Shown here in pieces: positions 1 through 13,073 of a DNA stretch of 64,000 nucleotides (the stretch's first letter is position 1; the number at the start of each line of letters is the position of its first letter). The notes under the pieces are model-generated. The model searched no databases. It was not told the DNA's origin and saw only the letters and a list, made by a program, of their open reading frames with translations. Source of the DNA: Spirodela intermedia (taxonomy: Eukaryota; Streptophyta; Magnoliopsida; Alismatales; Araceae). The stretch lies in contig LR746271.1 in assembly GCA_902729315.2 (NCBI GenBank), forward strand, positions 4,291,001-4,355,000, in the 5' to 3' direction. The translations under genes were made by a program, and so were the position numbers.

Positions 1-1950
1 TTAGATAAGGATGTGGATTCTGAGTAAAGTTTGCCCTTTTTTCGATTTTCGAATGTGTTCTAACATTAATTTTTTTTGAGAGTTCAACATTCATGATTGT
101 GAGGTGGAATTATCTAAATTCTGAATGATGAGTTTTTAAGTTGAATAAATGAAACTTGGTTGAATTCCAAAACTCAGCTAATGAATTCAAAACTAGACCC
201 TATTTAACTTCAACTTTGAATACTTAAGTAGGCTCATGTATCCATGTTTTGATCTACTGATTAATGATTCTATTAGCCTTAGGAGATAAATTCTAGTAAG
301 TCAATAAGTTGTTTCACAATTTAGTGATTCTGTGGAACTGCAATCGATCCTGTGTTACAATCAAGCTATGATTCCAAGAATGGTAGTTGGGTCCAACCAC
401 AAACCTACTCCACTCTCATTCGGTTATCCTTAGCCTCTTACAATTTTACTTCCGAAAGGTCTTGACCAAAACCCATACATGAAAACAAAACATTGTTAAA
501 TAGTAGTTTTGCTCAAACCAACACAATAATTAATGAATAATCGGCGAATTCAGTAGTATGGAATCTGCTTTGAAGGGTCATTTAACACTTGAGAAGAACA
601 CTTGGGCAGATATGAGCTTTGGAGAAGATGAGATCTTATGTCTTCAACTGTTGGATTCATGGAAGGGTCATTAATTCCTCATTAATGAACCTCTAAGTTT
701 CAAATGTAAATAGTAGTATCATAATTTTCTAGCATTATCTATGTGTTTTAATTATTGTTGTTAACCTTTTTATTTTCTTTATTGGTGTTGACCTTTCGAT
801 TGCAAGTATTAACTTCTGTGGTTTGGCCTCCTACTTTGCCAACAGTGTTCAATATGTTCCGAATGTCTTGTATGATACGTTTGAGAAATCAACTCCTAAT
901 ATAATCAGCCCCGTTTTTTTGTAATTTCTCCTTGTAAAATCTTTCACAAAGTTAGTGTAATAATTTGAGTTTTTTGGATCATCAAAGTCAATGAGTCAAA
1001 CTTACTGCTTCGATGCTTCAAATGACTCTCCTAGTGAACATTTATTGAACTCTTTTCAATAATTATGTAATTCAATCGAGTTGAAATTATCTGTTTGATT
1101 GAGCCAGGAAGGAGATTGGTTCATGGCAATGAACTTATTCGGGTTTCTATTTTAATGGAGACTCTTCTGTGGCCTAGTCTGTTGCTCTTACCTCAGAAGG
1201 AAGGAGCTTGGTTCAAGTGTTTATTGTAAACTTAATCGAGTGCCATGAGTAGTCTTATTTCCTCTCACGATTAACTGTCTGATACGTTAAACGTCCTAGG
1301 ATTTTAAGTCAATGAAACTCACTTTGTTGAACAAGAAAATTGGATTTTCTTACTAAATAAATGAGTTGCGAAAATCTTCTCGTGACGTAGATTCTGTTTC
1401 AGATCCTGTTTTTTGTGTGGTTGTTAGTTCTTTCATGCTTCTTACATATTTGTACGAAATACATACCCAGCAACCTTTTTGAGTGTACATCTCCCCACTG
1501 TTTATGTAGCATGGTCTAGAGACTTGTTCAATTTCAAAAAAATGGTTTGATTAAAAAATACGATGTTGTTTGGGCCATGATCTTCTGAATGTCAATCTTC
1601 CAAATTTCTCGTTTTGTAATCTTGTCAATGGAACATTTTCTGTGGTTCATAGAGAGGGACAATCCTTCACACAAAACATACTGAGAAAACTTGCACATGA
1701 TTATATCTTGAATCTGGCTGGTGAGTTCTAATCCAGATCCAGGTCAGATCAATGAAATCGGTCAGTTCTGGGACGCTGTAAGCTTAAAATAAGGTGGCAT
1801 GATGCTGGCGTGATTATCTTGTTTTTTTGTTTTCTTTGTAATTTTTTGATTTCTTCATTCAATTTGACAGTTGAATCCACCTAGAATTATTTTTTACGAA
1901 TAACATTATTCTTACTACACAGAATGATAGCCAAAGATCCATTTATGCAG
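1..1950 (+). other. Upstream intron or 5' sequence of the RCC1 gene; no exon recognised
   Basis: AT-rich sequence dense in stop codons in all frames. The first recognised exon begins at 1951 after a TGCAG acceptor and needs two bases from an upstream exon, so most of this stretch should be intron. I searched for the N-terminal RCC1 repeats (SWGxGxxGQLG type) and found none. Confidence 0.5.
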
Positions 1951-4900
1951 TGAATATATCCCAAGGTTGATCAAGAATTTTGAAGAGGTGAAGGTAAATA
2001 GCACTAAATATATCTTATTTTTCATGTACAGGCCTTTGTGCCAGAGTTACATGTTTATGCTAAGATATGATCATTTTTATTTTCAGGTACGAAAGATTGC
2101 TGCTGGTTTATTGCATTCAGCCTTCATCGATGGTAAAGCTGAAGAAATTTTATTTAACAATCTGGTGAATGTTGCCTGTTTTTCTATTTCTTCTTAGTTC
2201 TTTCTTTGGTTGTTTTTGTACTCCTGTCAGAACACGGTTCTGTTTTCATATTTGGCGAGAAGACAACAAGTAAATTGGTAAATGGAGAAGCGTGGTCATT
2301 TGATCGTCTGATTTTCACTCTATATCGCATCTTTGTTTTTTAACTGTCATTTTGGGTGTGTGAAGCTGCAGAGCTTTAGGGGGGCAAAAAATCCATCATC
2401 ACCGTCTGTTATTCATGAACTCCCTTTCTCAGAAGAAGTTGCGTGTGGAGGTTATCACACCTGCGTTATAACAAGTAATCTATTGATTTTCGTTGTTTTT
2501 GAATAAAGTGAATATTTATCATAGCACATTGATTTCCAAAGATTATTCTTTCTTTAGAAAGCTTTTCTAGGTTTTAGGTGGGAGTCCCCTTCTATCGAAT
2601 AGAGTTAGCTGTCACTGTTGTCTACACATATGGTCTAGAACCTACAATCCACTTACATTGCGTAGTGCTCCAGGTCACTATTTGTAGAAAACACATTTGC
2701 AGGAATGGTAGACGGGTTTAATACAGCATATCCTGTAACTAGATTAAATTCCATAATTGCTTTCATGCAGGAGATGGACAGCTATATACATGGGGTTCGA
2801 ATGAAAATGGCTGTCTTGGCCTTGGGTATGCATTTTAATAATTAATTGGATTTTGTGCTAGGGTCGTTAATTTCTTTCAGTATTAATGCAGATTGTTTTT
2901 CTGAGTTTTTGTGATTTTTATTGCAATCTTAGATTCACCAATGTAGTAGGGACTCCACACAGAGTCGAGAGCTCTTCCATGAAGTTTCCTGTTTCAGAGG
3001 TCAGCTTTACTTGCTCACTTTTAGAGCCATTAACACATCTTATCTTAAAACATAATTTATAGCTTTATGTGTGAATCCTCCAGGTTTCTTGTGGCTGGAA
3101 GCATACTGCTGCAATTTCAGGTGAGGAAATTGGTTTGGTAATTCTGTGTCAGAAAGTGATCTTTTTCATGCATTTTAGTGAAAAATATCGTGTATTTATT
3201 TTTCACGCCTTATATTTTTGGTGGGAAGTATTTTATTCCATTTTCAGAGCAAAGATGGAAAATCTTTTAGGGAAAGTACCAATTATCATATCACTATATA
3301 GGGCGTTGTTTTTTGAAACTTGGTAGTGCCACGTAGTCTTGTAGTAATAAATAAGAGAGTACGAACAGGTATGTGACATATTTTTCTGTGCATAAGTTAT
3401 AGCATACAAAAGTAATTCCGACATTTAAAGGCTTGGCAATTGGGAGGGTTTCCCTCTAAAACTATTTTTCTCTGTCTAATTTGGCGAGAGCATTGGACGA
3501 TGGACAATACAGTGTTCTTTGCCCATACTGTGGAAAAATGGATTTTGCATGAGAAATGGTAGAAGATTTTCCCTTGGTCTCTATTGATTGAGAGAGTTCA
3601 GATTTCTACAAAGATCCTTCTCACAAGCAGATGATTTTACTGTTTCAGTTATGCATTAGAGAAACTTATGGCATATTTTCTCATGAGAATATATCCCTTT
3701 GTGAAATAGTGATACCCAATTTCTGATATCGATAAACGTTTTATTCACTGAAGTATTAAAATCAGTTTTCCTCCAGTATAGTAGGTTAATAACACCTCTA
3801 CAATTTCTAATGCACTATACTCGACAAGATCTGCTGAAGGGTACCAATCTTGTCCATGGTCTCTAAATCAAATAAACTGCGGAATTAGAAGGGTCCATTC
3901 CAATCCATTTAAGGATCCCATTGCCCAAAGCAGCAATTCCAGGGACAATGTCAGATTGGTTAAAAAAGATATAACTTTAGAATTTGACCGATGCTTGACA
4001 AATGGAGAACAATGAGCAGTGTTAGTGAACAAAATGTTTTTATTTCTTTTTCTGTTGCCCTCCTCTTTTCATCCTTGTAAAAGTTTCTGTTGCTGTTCCC
4101 TACTCTTTATCCTGTAGAAGGTATAAAAACCCTAGTCGTCTCATGAATCTTCTGTTTTTCTTTGTTAATTTCGAGGGGGATTGATTACTGCCTCGAAATT
4201 TGATCAACTGAGTCTTCACCTCACCATGCTCCTGCACGCTTTATTCCAATTGACGTGTCGGGGAGCTTTAATGGTCCTCCCTCCTCATTACAGTGAAAAA
4301 TTCTCCTGGTCAGTGGTTTTAATCAGACGGAATTGTGGTTCAGAGAGGACGACATACTGAGTTTTAAACTGCATTGGAATTGACCAGGTTGCCTTCTTGG
4401 TTGTTTGATTGCAGAAATGGGGATTTAGATTGCATGGAAGAGGGTGGATCCTTGTTAAATAAATCATCTCGCGTCTAAATTGAGTTGATCTTTGCACATT
4501 GGAGTGGCAATATATTAGAAAAGAAAATTCTGATGGAAGGGAAGTTGTTTGTGTTTGCATGACTATTTCTGCCATCAAGTTAGAATAGAGTTTATTTGAA
4601 CCAGAGCTTCAAGTACTAAGACTGCATCAAAAGCATTCATGGAGATGAAATGAAAACATTAGAAGCTCCTATTCTTCTGTCCAAGTACCTTGAAAGTCTC
4701 TTGTGATGCTTTAGCGTAGGTATAGCTAGAGCTTTAGTCAAGAATATGTCGTGGCCTCTTTTGGTGAGAATTTGAAGCCAAGCAATAGTATTCCACGTGT
4801 GGCAAGGTCCTTTTTGTTTGTAATACAATCTTGATGGTATTGATGCCTTTATTTATCACCCCAATTTTTCTTTTCTTACAGTGATGATTGTGGACATAGA

Positions 4901-7682
4901 GTAACTGAACCATTGAAAGAAATTGGGACTTAATGTTGTTGACTGGGTTGAGTTTGTCTTTGAGTGCACTTTATTCTTATACACGAATAGAGCATGAAAA
5001 GCTAAAATGTTACTGCATTTAGTCATTTCATTTTCCTTTTGCACGCATAGAATATTAAAGTTATGTTTTTAAGACTATATCAGAGCAATCCATAAATTAG
5101 TCAGTACGTCAATACTAGCAGTCTTCATGATAGATTCTCTTAGACAACTATTGGTACTCTTTACATTTACACAATGGGTGCGCTTTCTGTGTCTATTCTT
5201 TCTACTAAGAAAGTTGAACAATTCGTATAGTTTCCATCAAAGAAGGTACTGTCCAGAATATTAGGTGGAAAACACTGTTTTTTATTAACAATTTTCGTCT
5301 TGGAACTAATAATCAATCGGAAATTGTTTACTGGAGTTCCAGGGATTTAGTTTTCTATGTTGTGTGTGACCACTCTGTCTGTTTGATTCTGTGCTCACTC
5401 TTTTTTCCTTGAAAACATCAGAACTTTGAACTCTTGCTTCAATCCCCTATCTCATGACTCGATCTTCTATTCCTTGCTTCACTCCCTTTTTGGTTTGATT
5501 TCATCATCCTTGGCGTCAGGAACACAGCCGTCATTCAGACCAGCAGCAAGAATGAGAAATTTAGGCATTGTATGCACACCATGATTTAACCACTCCAATC
5601 TTCTACCATGATTCAGACTCGATCTTCTGTTCATTGCTTCACTCCGGTAGCTTGCCCATAAGTCCCAAGATTTAACCACCTGTCGTCAACACCCCTCCCT
5701 GTCAATCACTCCTGGAATAGTGTAACCTGCAACAACACTATGGATCGGTTTCATTTTTCATGTTTGCTTTACTTTTCTCTCTTAAATTCTCATCTGAATA
5801 CCCATCTATTACAACCCGACTTAATCTCGTTTATCACAAACACTAACCATACTTATTAGACCTAGTGTCTATTTCAACGAAGAAAGTTTAGCTGGGTGGA
5901 GTCATGTATTTGCCATGGGTCTTGGGGCTGAAAGGCTGAACACAAAGAGGCTTGGATGAAGCTTAGGAAGGTTCAAGGATAATTTTGAACTGTTGATAAA
6001 CAATGGTGATGCATGCAATGAATTCTGCTTAGCCTCATTGAGCATATGCCTAATCCATGGTTTGTGCTACCAGGGAATGTCTCAGACTTGTATAGTATCC
6101 TTTCGAAGTATTGAGTTTCGGATGATAAGGCACATATGTTTACTTATATCAATCATTTCTTCTTAGTTCTCTTGATAAAAAAAACATTATTTGCTACTGA
6201 TCTCTTTTTTACCCTATTAATTTTCAGTTTTGTTGATACGCCTGCAGGTGGCAATCTTTTTACATGGGGCTGGGGAGGGGCAAACGGGACATTCTTTGAA
6301 GATGGGCTCTCTTCTGGAGGACAACTGGTTCGTTCAAATCAACTCTACTGAAATCCACTATTGAGTTTTATGGTTACTTTTATCAAATACAGGTATCCGT
6401 GTAATCATTAATTTCACTTCTGTGAGGGCCAACTGTTTTCGTTACTGTTTGGCAGATGGGTTTTTGTATGTTTTCTTGATCAGGGTTTTGTGGAAGTAGA
6501 TTATTCTGCTGAAATATGAGGCACAATAATTTGGTTTTGGCATGGATAAATAAAACCTCCTTCCCTGTGTAACCTTGCCCAGGAAATAATTTTAAATTAA
6601 AAGCTTACGAAGTTCGTTTTGATTGAAAAGTGTATGATGACGAAAAACAGGAGATTTCAGTGATTCTTTCATTTTCAGGGGAAAATGTATTGAAGAAATG
6701 TAGAAAAGTAACAGTATTTGAAATTAAACTGGAGCATGGATAGATGTACCGACCATGCACTTTAGTGAAGTTGGAGATACTGAAAATCAGATGAGAGGAT
6801 CCACACTTTGACAACTTCTATGCAGAATCTATCACCACATTTGTGACTTTTCGTCCCTTTGAAGAGATTGAATGGACTAGAAGTATAAAATTAGTTGAAC
6901 CAGGCTACTTTGTTGACGCCGGAAACTCTCCTAGTTCTTAGTTTAGAGGAAGCAGATTGTTTTCAGAGAAGAAAGTCTGTTCAGAAGTGCCCATGCAATT
7001 CCCATGCTCGTCAAATAGCTAGGAGCAAAATTTTTCAGCAGTGATCATTGCTGCTGCTTCCTTTTTCTTTTTTTAGATAAATGTGATTTCATCTTGCTTT
7101 ATTTGCCATAGTAAAAGAAAATGTTTTTCACGCCATCAAATGTTATTGCTGTCTGCAGGTGAACAATGATCACGATGCTTATATTCAAGAAATGCATGGT
7201 ACAAAAATGCATGATCATGATGCACTCATTATCCAATGGATACTTGAGATGGCAAACTAACTATGACTATGCAATAGCAAGCCTGATTCTCTCGATTCCA
7301 ACATAATAACTATGATAACTTAAAAATTTGAACTCCAAGAGTATACATTACTTTCATCGGATATGAATAAATTTGAAAGAGCCTGTTTCATTAGTCTCTA
7401 TAGATGACTAACTCTCAATCCTGATTTGTGAAATGTTAGTGTGATGACTCGTTTTTTTTTTCTACATTTTAACAGCAGTAGCATCTCCATTTCTTTGTTG
7501 CTATGTGATTAAATTGTTGAACCCTCTTGAGTGTTCATAAATTATGGCCATTAATCCAACAGGGACATGGCAATGATTTGGACTTGTGTGAGCCAATGGT
7601 GGTCAATTTTGGCGAGAATGTGAGAGCAGTGCGTGTGTCTTGCGGATTCAATCACACAGCTGCCATATTTGAGTATATATGA
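1951..7682 (+). CDS. RCC1-repeat (beta-propeller) family protein, 3' part of gene
   Basis: Last nine exons of a gene whose start lies left of the window. Exons by splice site and phase: 1951-1993, 2087-2132, 2231-2277, 2372-2474, 2771-2825, 2933-2999, 3084-3120, 6248-6327 and 7563-7682 (stop TGA). They join in frame into about 198 residues. RCC1 signatures recur: KIAAGLLHSAFID, EVACGGYHTCVIT, DGQLYTWGSNENGCLGLG, VSCGWKHTAAIS, GNLFTWGWGG and VSCGFNHTAAIF, so roughly the last 3.5-4 blades of the usual seven are here. RCC1 propellers bind Ran, chromatin or other partners; which applies here cannot be told, and no kinase, FYVE or BRX domain is seen after the propeller. The intron at 3121-6247 is 3.1 kb, while most of the others are under 350 bases. 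The family is certain, individual borders fairly so. Confidence 0.88.
3121..6247 (+). other. Large intron of the RCC1 gene with a local direct repeat
   Basis: A GT-AG intron from GTGAGG at 3121 to TGCAG ending at 6247. It contains a direct repeat of about 30 bases (5456-5485 and 5616-5645, both beginning GACTCGATCTTCT) in a CT-rich segment, which suggests an old insertion. No coding sequence is recognised on either strand. Confidence 0.5.
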
Positions 7683-8239
7683 GATCACAAGGAGGCTGAT
7701 CCATCATTTGATTTTACTTGTGCTGGTACTTATCCGTATGTCTGACATTTTTCCCTTCCTGCTGAGGGCTGAGCTTTGTATCTAATAAGCCCCCATTATT
7801 CTTCCTTGTACATATTCATATGCACATCATTTGTGATGTATATCTGCTCCGAAACTTCCATATTATCGCAATCACTGAGATAAATGGACCAAATACGTGA
7901 ATCAATATCTCAGTTTCTTTGTGAATTTTAGGTGTTTAATGCTTCCCTCTTTGATGTAAATTTTTAGATAGTAATCTACCTCAATGAAGACATTTTGATT
8001 CTTTCCCTTGCCTTTTGGATCAAATTAATAGATACCGCATCCGATTTCCCTATAGAAATTCCATTTTCTAAATAGATAGTCGTCTCATAAAAGCAATGAT
8101 TCTTGTAAAAAAAAGAAGTTATTGCAAAGTATATGAATTACCAAAAGTTTTGTGTGGAAGTTCTTTGTTCTTCCGTAAACGAAATGATTCACATTGTTTC
8201 AAGCCACCCCTCGTTTCCTTTCTAAATAATTGAATCAAA

Positions 8240-8242
<3 letters not shown>

Positions 8243-8280
<38 letters not shown>
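8243..8280. repeat. (TC)n microsatellite
   Basis: About 19 uninterrupted TC units roughly 560 bases downstream of the RCC1 stop codon. Confidence 0.95.
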
Positions 8281-8282
<2 letters not shown>

Positions 8283-8584
8283 ATGGGGCTAGAACCATGT
8301 GAATCCATGAGAACTTCATTTAACAGTCGACTTCAATGGATGACGAGTTTGCATCATGATTCTATACAAATCTTGGGTTTTTGGTATTTGCATCCTTCAA
8401 AAAGTTTAATATACTGAGTAAAGTCATTTTACTTGTCCTGGCTTTTTAGGTCCCCCACAAGAACTCACCAATGTTGTTAGGAAATATGTAGCTACTTTAC
8501 TATGTTAGGAAAAATGAAATGATGCTAAATGTTCATGCATGGTCGACTACTCCCAAAATTACTTCTCAATTCATTGAAACTATA

Positions 8585-8610
8585 CTCTCTCTCTCTCTCT
8601 CTCTCTCTCT
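8585..8610. repeat. (CT)n microsatellite
   Basis: Thirteen CT units in AT-rich DNA. Confidence 0.95.
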
Positions 8611-8710
8611 GACGTATAGTTTGAGCCTCCATATCCTTTAGATGATGGGGTAAAATAATCATTCTACGTCAGCAATCATTCAAAGATTAACACGCCAGTT
8701 CTAGGATAAA

Positions 8711-8791
8711 TTGGCTAAGGCACTCTGAGAATCACGGTTGGCTAAGGTACTCTGAGAATCACGATTGGCTAAGGCACTCTGAGAATCACGA
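8711..8791. repeat. 27-bp minisatellite, three copies
   Basis: Three adjacent 27-base units, each starting TTGGCTAAGG and ending AATCACG plus one base. They differ at only two positions (C/T at base 11 of the unit and G/A at the last base). A fourth copy begins (TTCGCTAG) and decays. The near identity implies a recent expansion. Confidence 0.92.
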
Positions 8792-9569
8792 TTCGCTAGT
8801 TTCTGGGACGTGCAGACTAACGTTAATTAGAGTGAGAGCTTGTTCTCTACCCTACGGATTTGTATTTCCCACAAACTAAACCCCTGAAGAAAATCGAGCA
8901 AATAATGCACATTTATAGTCGAGATATTGAACCCATCAGGTAAAATAATTAATTGCGGTTGGTTTCTTTGTTGGGGTGATTGTGAATATCACAAACTAAT
9001 TAGTAAGGCTAAATTACATTACTTTAGCTGCCAAGTGAGATAAAACCATCAAAGATCAACCCCCCCGTCCACACACATCTAAGATCCCTCAGCCAAGTTA
9101 TTTCGGTTGAAGATTCTCTGGATAGCAATGTTTGACTATATTTTATTTTCACGAAAATTTACTGCTCTTCTAGGAATTTAGGGTGCCAACGAGTTAATCC
9201 TCTCAAGAACAGCTTCGCTATGCCTGGAACGCATCCACTTGAGGACTAATTAATGTATGGGGATTATTACAATGCTTTTTGATGGCTGATGCAGGAGTCT
9301 TGGGGAACTGAAATAAAATAAGATAAGATGCAATAATATAAAAGCACTATTTTTCAAGTCATTTGTAATAAAACCATGCGAAGACTTGTCAAAAGGAGTA
9401 AAATCCGAATCTTTACAAATCTCATCTTCGGAGAGGGCACCAACGAGAGAAGAACTCGTGTCCACTGCAGCTCAGTGGGCATCGTCGTGGGCGGGGGGAC
9501 CTCACTTGGTCGTAATCTTTCATGCAGGCTTCCGGCTTGGGCTGGACCCCGGTCCTTACACCACTACTC

Positions 9570-9570
9570 A

Positions 9571-9629
<59 letters not shown>

Positions 9630-9692
9630 ATAGCTCTCTGTGTGTGTGTGTGTCTCTCTCTCGCTATAGCTCTGTCTGTGTGTCTCTCTCTC
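9570..9692. repeat. Compound microsatellite (TCTG)n-(TC)n-(TG)n
   Basis: Seven or more TCTG units, then a TC run, then two related blocks in which TC runs flank the short sequence GCTATAGCTC. The double block suggests a local duplication inside the microsatellite. Confidence 0.9.
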
Positions 9693-10981
9693 CCCGATAC
9701 ATCACAGAGAGCATTCACGAAGAGAGAGAGAGGGTAGGCGTCATTGCACCCTCCACCGTGACCCACTCTTCCGTTCTCATCCTATCAAAAGTCGGACCGT
9801 AAGCTAATTTTCGCCCCTTGATTGGGGCAGTACCCTACATGGATTTTCTCTCTCTCTTCTTAAATCCTCTCCGAGATTGTAGTAGTCCGCATCTCTCTCC
9901 GTATCTATATCTAGCATCACTCTACGTCTCTCTCCCTCTGTCTCTACATGTCTTCCTCCGTATCTATCTGTACCTTCTCTCTTTACATCTCTTTCTCCGT
10001 GCCTGTGGTCACCACTCTCTTTCTCTCTCTCTGCATCTATTTCTGCGTCTGTGGTCTCCCCTCTCTCTGTCTCCACATCTATTTCTCTGTATCTAGTTGT
10101 AACTTCTTTCTCTCTCCACATCCCTTTCTCCGTATCTGCATCTGCCCTCTCTCTCTCTCTCTCTTAATCACTTGTTCTTTCTCATGCCTTCCTTTGGCCT
10201 TATCATCTCATCAATCTCCTTCCATTCGTCATCCAAACAGCATTTTAGGCCAATCGAAGAGGTAGAGATTTATCTCTCTCCTCTACAGTCCGGGACAGAA
10301 GATGGTCTGATGTAGCCATGGACCTCGCTCAAGGCCCTTAATAAATAAGCCTCCTCATACCCCACGCCCAAGCACATTAAATCCTCAGAATCATTGTAGC
10401 TATTATTGCCTTCGAGTCATATTATGATTACCATTTTAACACCCCAGAGAGAGAAGGGGATATAAAGGTTGTGTGAGAGAGAGAGGTGATAGTGAGGACG
10501 GGTCAGTCTGCGCTGTCTATTAACTTCTAGCGAGAGAGAGAGCGACAGAGAGAGAGAGAGGTGGAAGAAGAGAAGCTGAGGGGGTGGGGGTAAGAGCGAG
10601 AAACTGTCAGTCTGCAGTGGCTTTCCTCACCATTAACTTCCCCGACATCGACTCAGCTGAGCTACGTATGTCTCAGCTCCTTTAACTGAACGCTGCCATG
10701 ACTGCATAAAAGAACGTTTCCGAATTTAATGCCGTCGGCCACGTCTGCTTTCCTGGTTCTTTAACCCCCATGGTACCTTCAATATGACCTTCAATATGCG
10801 TAACGGCGAGTTCGGAAGGGAGGAGTCCCCTCCGCTTCTGAAAGTCTGGGCGTAAAACTCAAGCTGAAGAAGAAAAATAGACTGCACCCACATGATATCT
10901 AACGCGTAGAATCATTAACCCGATTTTAACTGACTTTTGGTCCTTCCAAGATATTACTCCTAAGGCATACCCTCTCTCTCG

Positions 10982-10983
<2 letters not shown>

Positions 10984-11025
<42 letters not shown>
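10984..11025. repeat. (CT)n microsatellite
   Basis: About 21 CT units followed directly by a short G-run. Confidence 0.95.
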
Positions 11026-11028
<3 letters not shown>

Positions 11029-12539
11029 GGGGGGGGTACGTGATGTGAACCCAATCAAAGTTCTGTGGGGGCCCAGACATCCATCATAAAAGACGTCTGG
11101 ACATAGACCAGGCCTGGGAAGACCTATGTTTTGTTCACACCCTTACGAATAAACATCTAAGAACACGGAATTTTGTCTAAGCGCACCGAGGCTTTTCCCC
11201 CGCGGACAGACCGTTGCACCACTTCTATCCTCACAACAAGCTCAAAGTAGCAACGATTCTTAAACACGGCTTGATTATAGGTTGCTAATCCGGGCTTATG
11301 CTAGTCTCATCATCTCGTGGTTGAAGAGATTTGAGTTACTGAACTTGTTGTCACTCTGGCCTAATTACTTTCCATGATTAGAAAACAATATAATCTAATT
11401 ACATCACTAGCCAAAGTGTATTTTATACGACGAGACTTGGAGAAAGGCCTGTAATCTGGGTTTTGCACCTAAATCTCTCGATATATATAACATGTAACGG
11501 TCTTCTGATGGGTTGTTCTAAATATTGAGCTGAATTAGCCGACGAAATTGGCGTCGAACTCGCAAGTAATTGCAAAGAGCGTGTCAATAATAATAAAATT
11601 CACTTCAAGATCACACGGAAAGAGGTTGAGGAAGATTTTGCGAAGCCATAAAAAATGCCGAACCGGAATGATCCAAGTGGTGCAATTAGGCATAAGTTTA
11701 AATCTACTCATTGCCAGAGGGGGAAATTGGCAGTGGCTGTGGTGAATATGGTAGTGAGAGGATAGCGACAATGGCAGAAACATTGAGTTGCGTAAGTAAA
11801 AATTGTCACTTAGTGTTATAGTATGCGAAGATTATAGTAGGTGTGGGCAGAATTATAGTAAGAGGCAATAGATGGAGGAAGACTGTTGAAGCGTCAACAG
11901 AACAGGGTGTGTGGGGGCCATGCACCGAACCAAGTAAAAAGGGCACATTAGGGACAAGTCTTCGGAGAGTGAGAGTGAGAGGGAGAGAGAGAGAGGGACA
12001 GGGAGGGACAGAGAGAGCGTTCGTCGTGAAGATAATTATAGAGCAGCGTCGTGATAAGAAAATTAAGCAATGGACTTCCGTGTAAGGACATCCAGCTGGT
12101 CTGATAAAACATTTTTCGCCGGATGGATTCTGAATAAAACCATGCCGATCGATGCTCCTAGCTAGATTCTGCCAACTCATAGTGGTTGAGAGCTGTAATC
12201 AGACAGATGAGTCCGCCGCAGTAATTATTCATTGATCTTGAGTCGGATGATCCAATTATAGAGCACAAGCAAAAGACAAACCATGGGATAATTTTGCAGA
12301 GAAAAAAGCGCCGTTTTAATCATGAGACTGGTCATATCAGCCTGATCCATTTATTGGTTATTAACTTTTAGTTGAATGAGAGTTCAATAGGTGAGCAGAA
12401 AATAACTGTGTATTCATTGAAACCTAGCTGAAGGAGATTCGAACGATCCCATTTGAGACCTCTGGATGCGCGTTGTAGGTTTAAGAGCCGTTTTCTTTGC
12501 TACGTACCCGTCCTCTGGGGCACCCGATGTGGCAGTCTT

Positions 12540-12569
12540 TCTCTCTCTATCTATCTATCTGTCTGTCTG

Positions 12570-12611
<42 letters not shown>

Positions 12612-12631
12612 AATCTATCCATCTATCTATC
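12540..12631. repeat. Compound (CTAT)n-(CTGT)n-(CT)n microsatellite
   Basis: CTAT units, then CTGT units, then a CT run, then further imperfect CTAT units. Confidence 0.92.
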
Positions 12632-13018
12632 ATTGGTGCAGATGCTCAACTTGGGTTTCAGAAGTGCTCCACGAGGATCCCATTTCCTTAGATTTTCTCA
12701 GGGACGAGCTCAGACCAGATCTTGAAGTAGACGCCCTTCTCATTGGAGAAGTCGAGCAAGGTCCGTACTAAACAACGCAGAGCGTTCTTGGAGACGAATT
12801 GACGGCGATACCACGAACAGAGTTTCCATTTTCCCGAAGAAGAAGAGGAAGAACGATTCAAAGACAATAAGTTGAATACAAAAGTGAAATGCCAGCGTCT
12901 GAAGAAGCCTGCATGCAATCTGAGTTAGCATCATAAAAGTTAGACAGAGAAAGTGAAGAACGACGTCTCCGATCCTACCTCCAATGCAGAGGAAGTGGCC
13001 GACGGATGAGGAGGGTGC

Positions 13019-13021
<3 letters not shown>

Positions 13022-13071
<50 letters not shown>
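13022..13071. repeat. (GA)n microsatellite
   Basis: About 25 uninterrupted GA units, opposite in strand to the nearby CT tracts. Confidence 0.95.

Positions 13072-13073
<2 letters not shown>

Noticed and set aside
5479-5679. Open frame on the minus strand in the large RCC1 intron
   Set aside because: It lies across a local direct repeat, has no domain and no splice context.
9386-10265. Several overlapping open frames of 70-138 codons
   Set aside because: They run through TCTG, TC and TG microsatellites, giving Leu/Ser/Cys/Val periodic peptides on one strand and Arg/Glu on the other; this is a repeat artefact.
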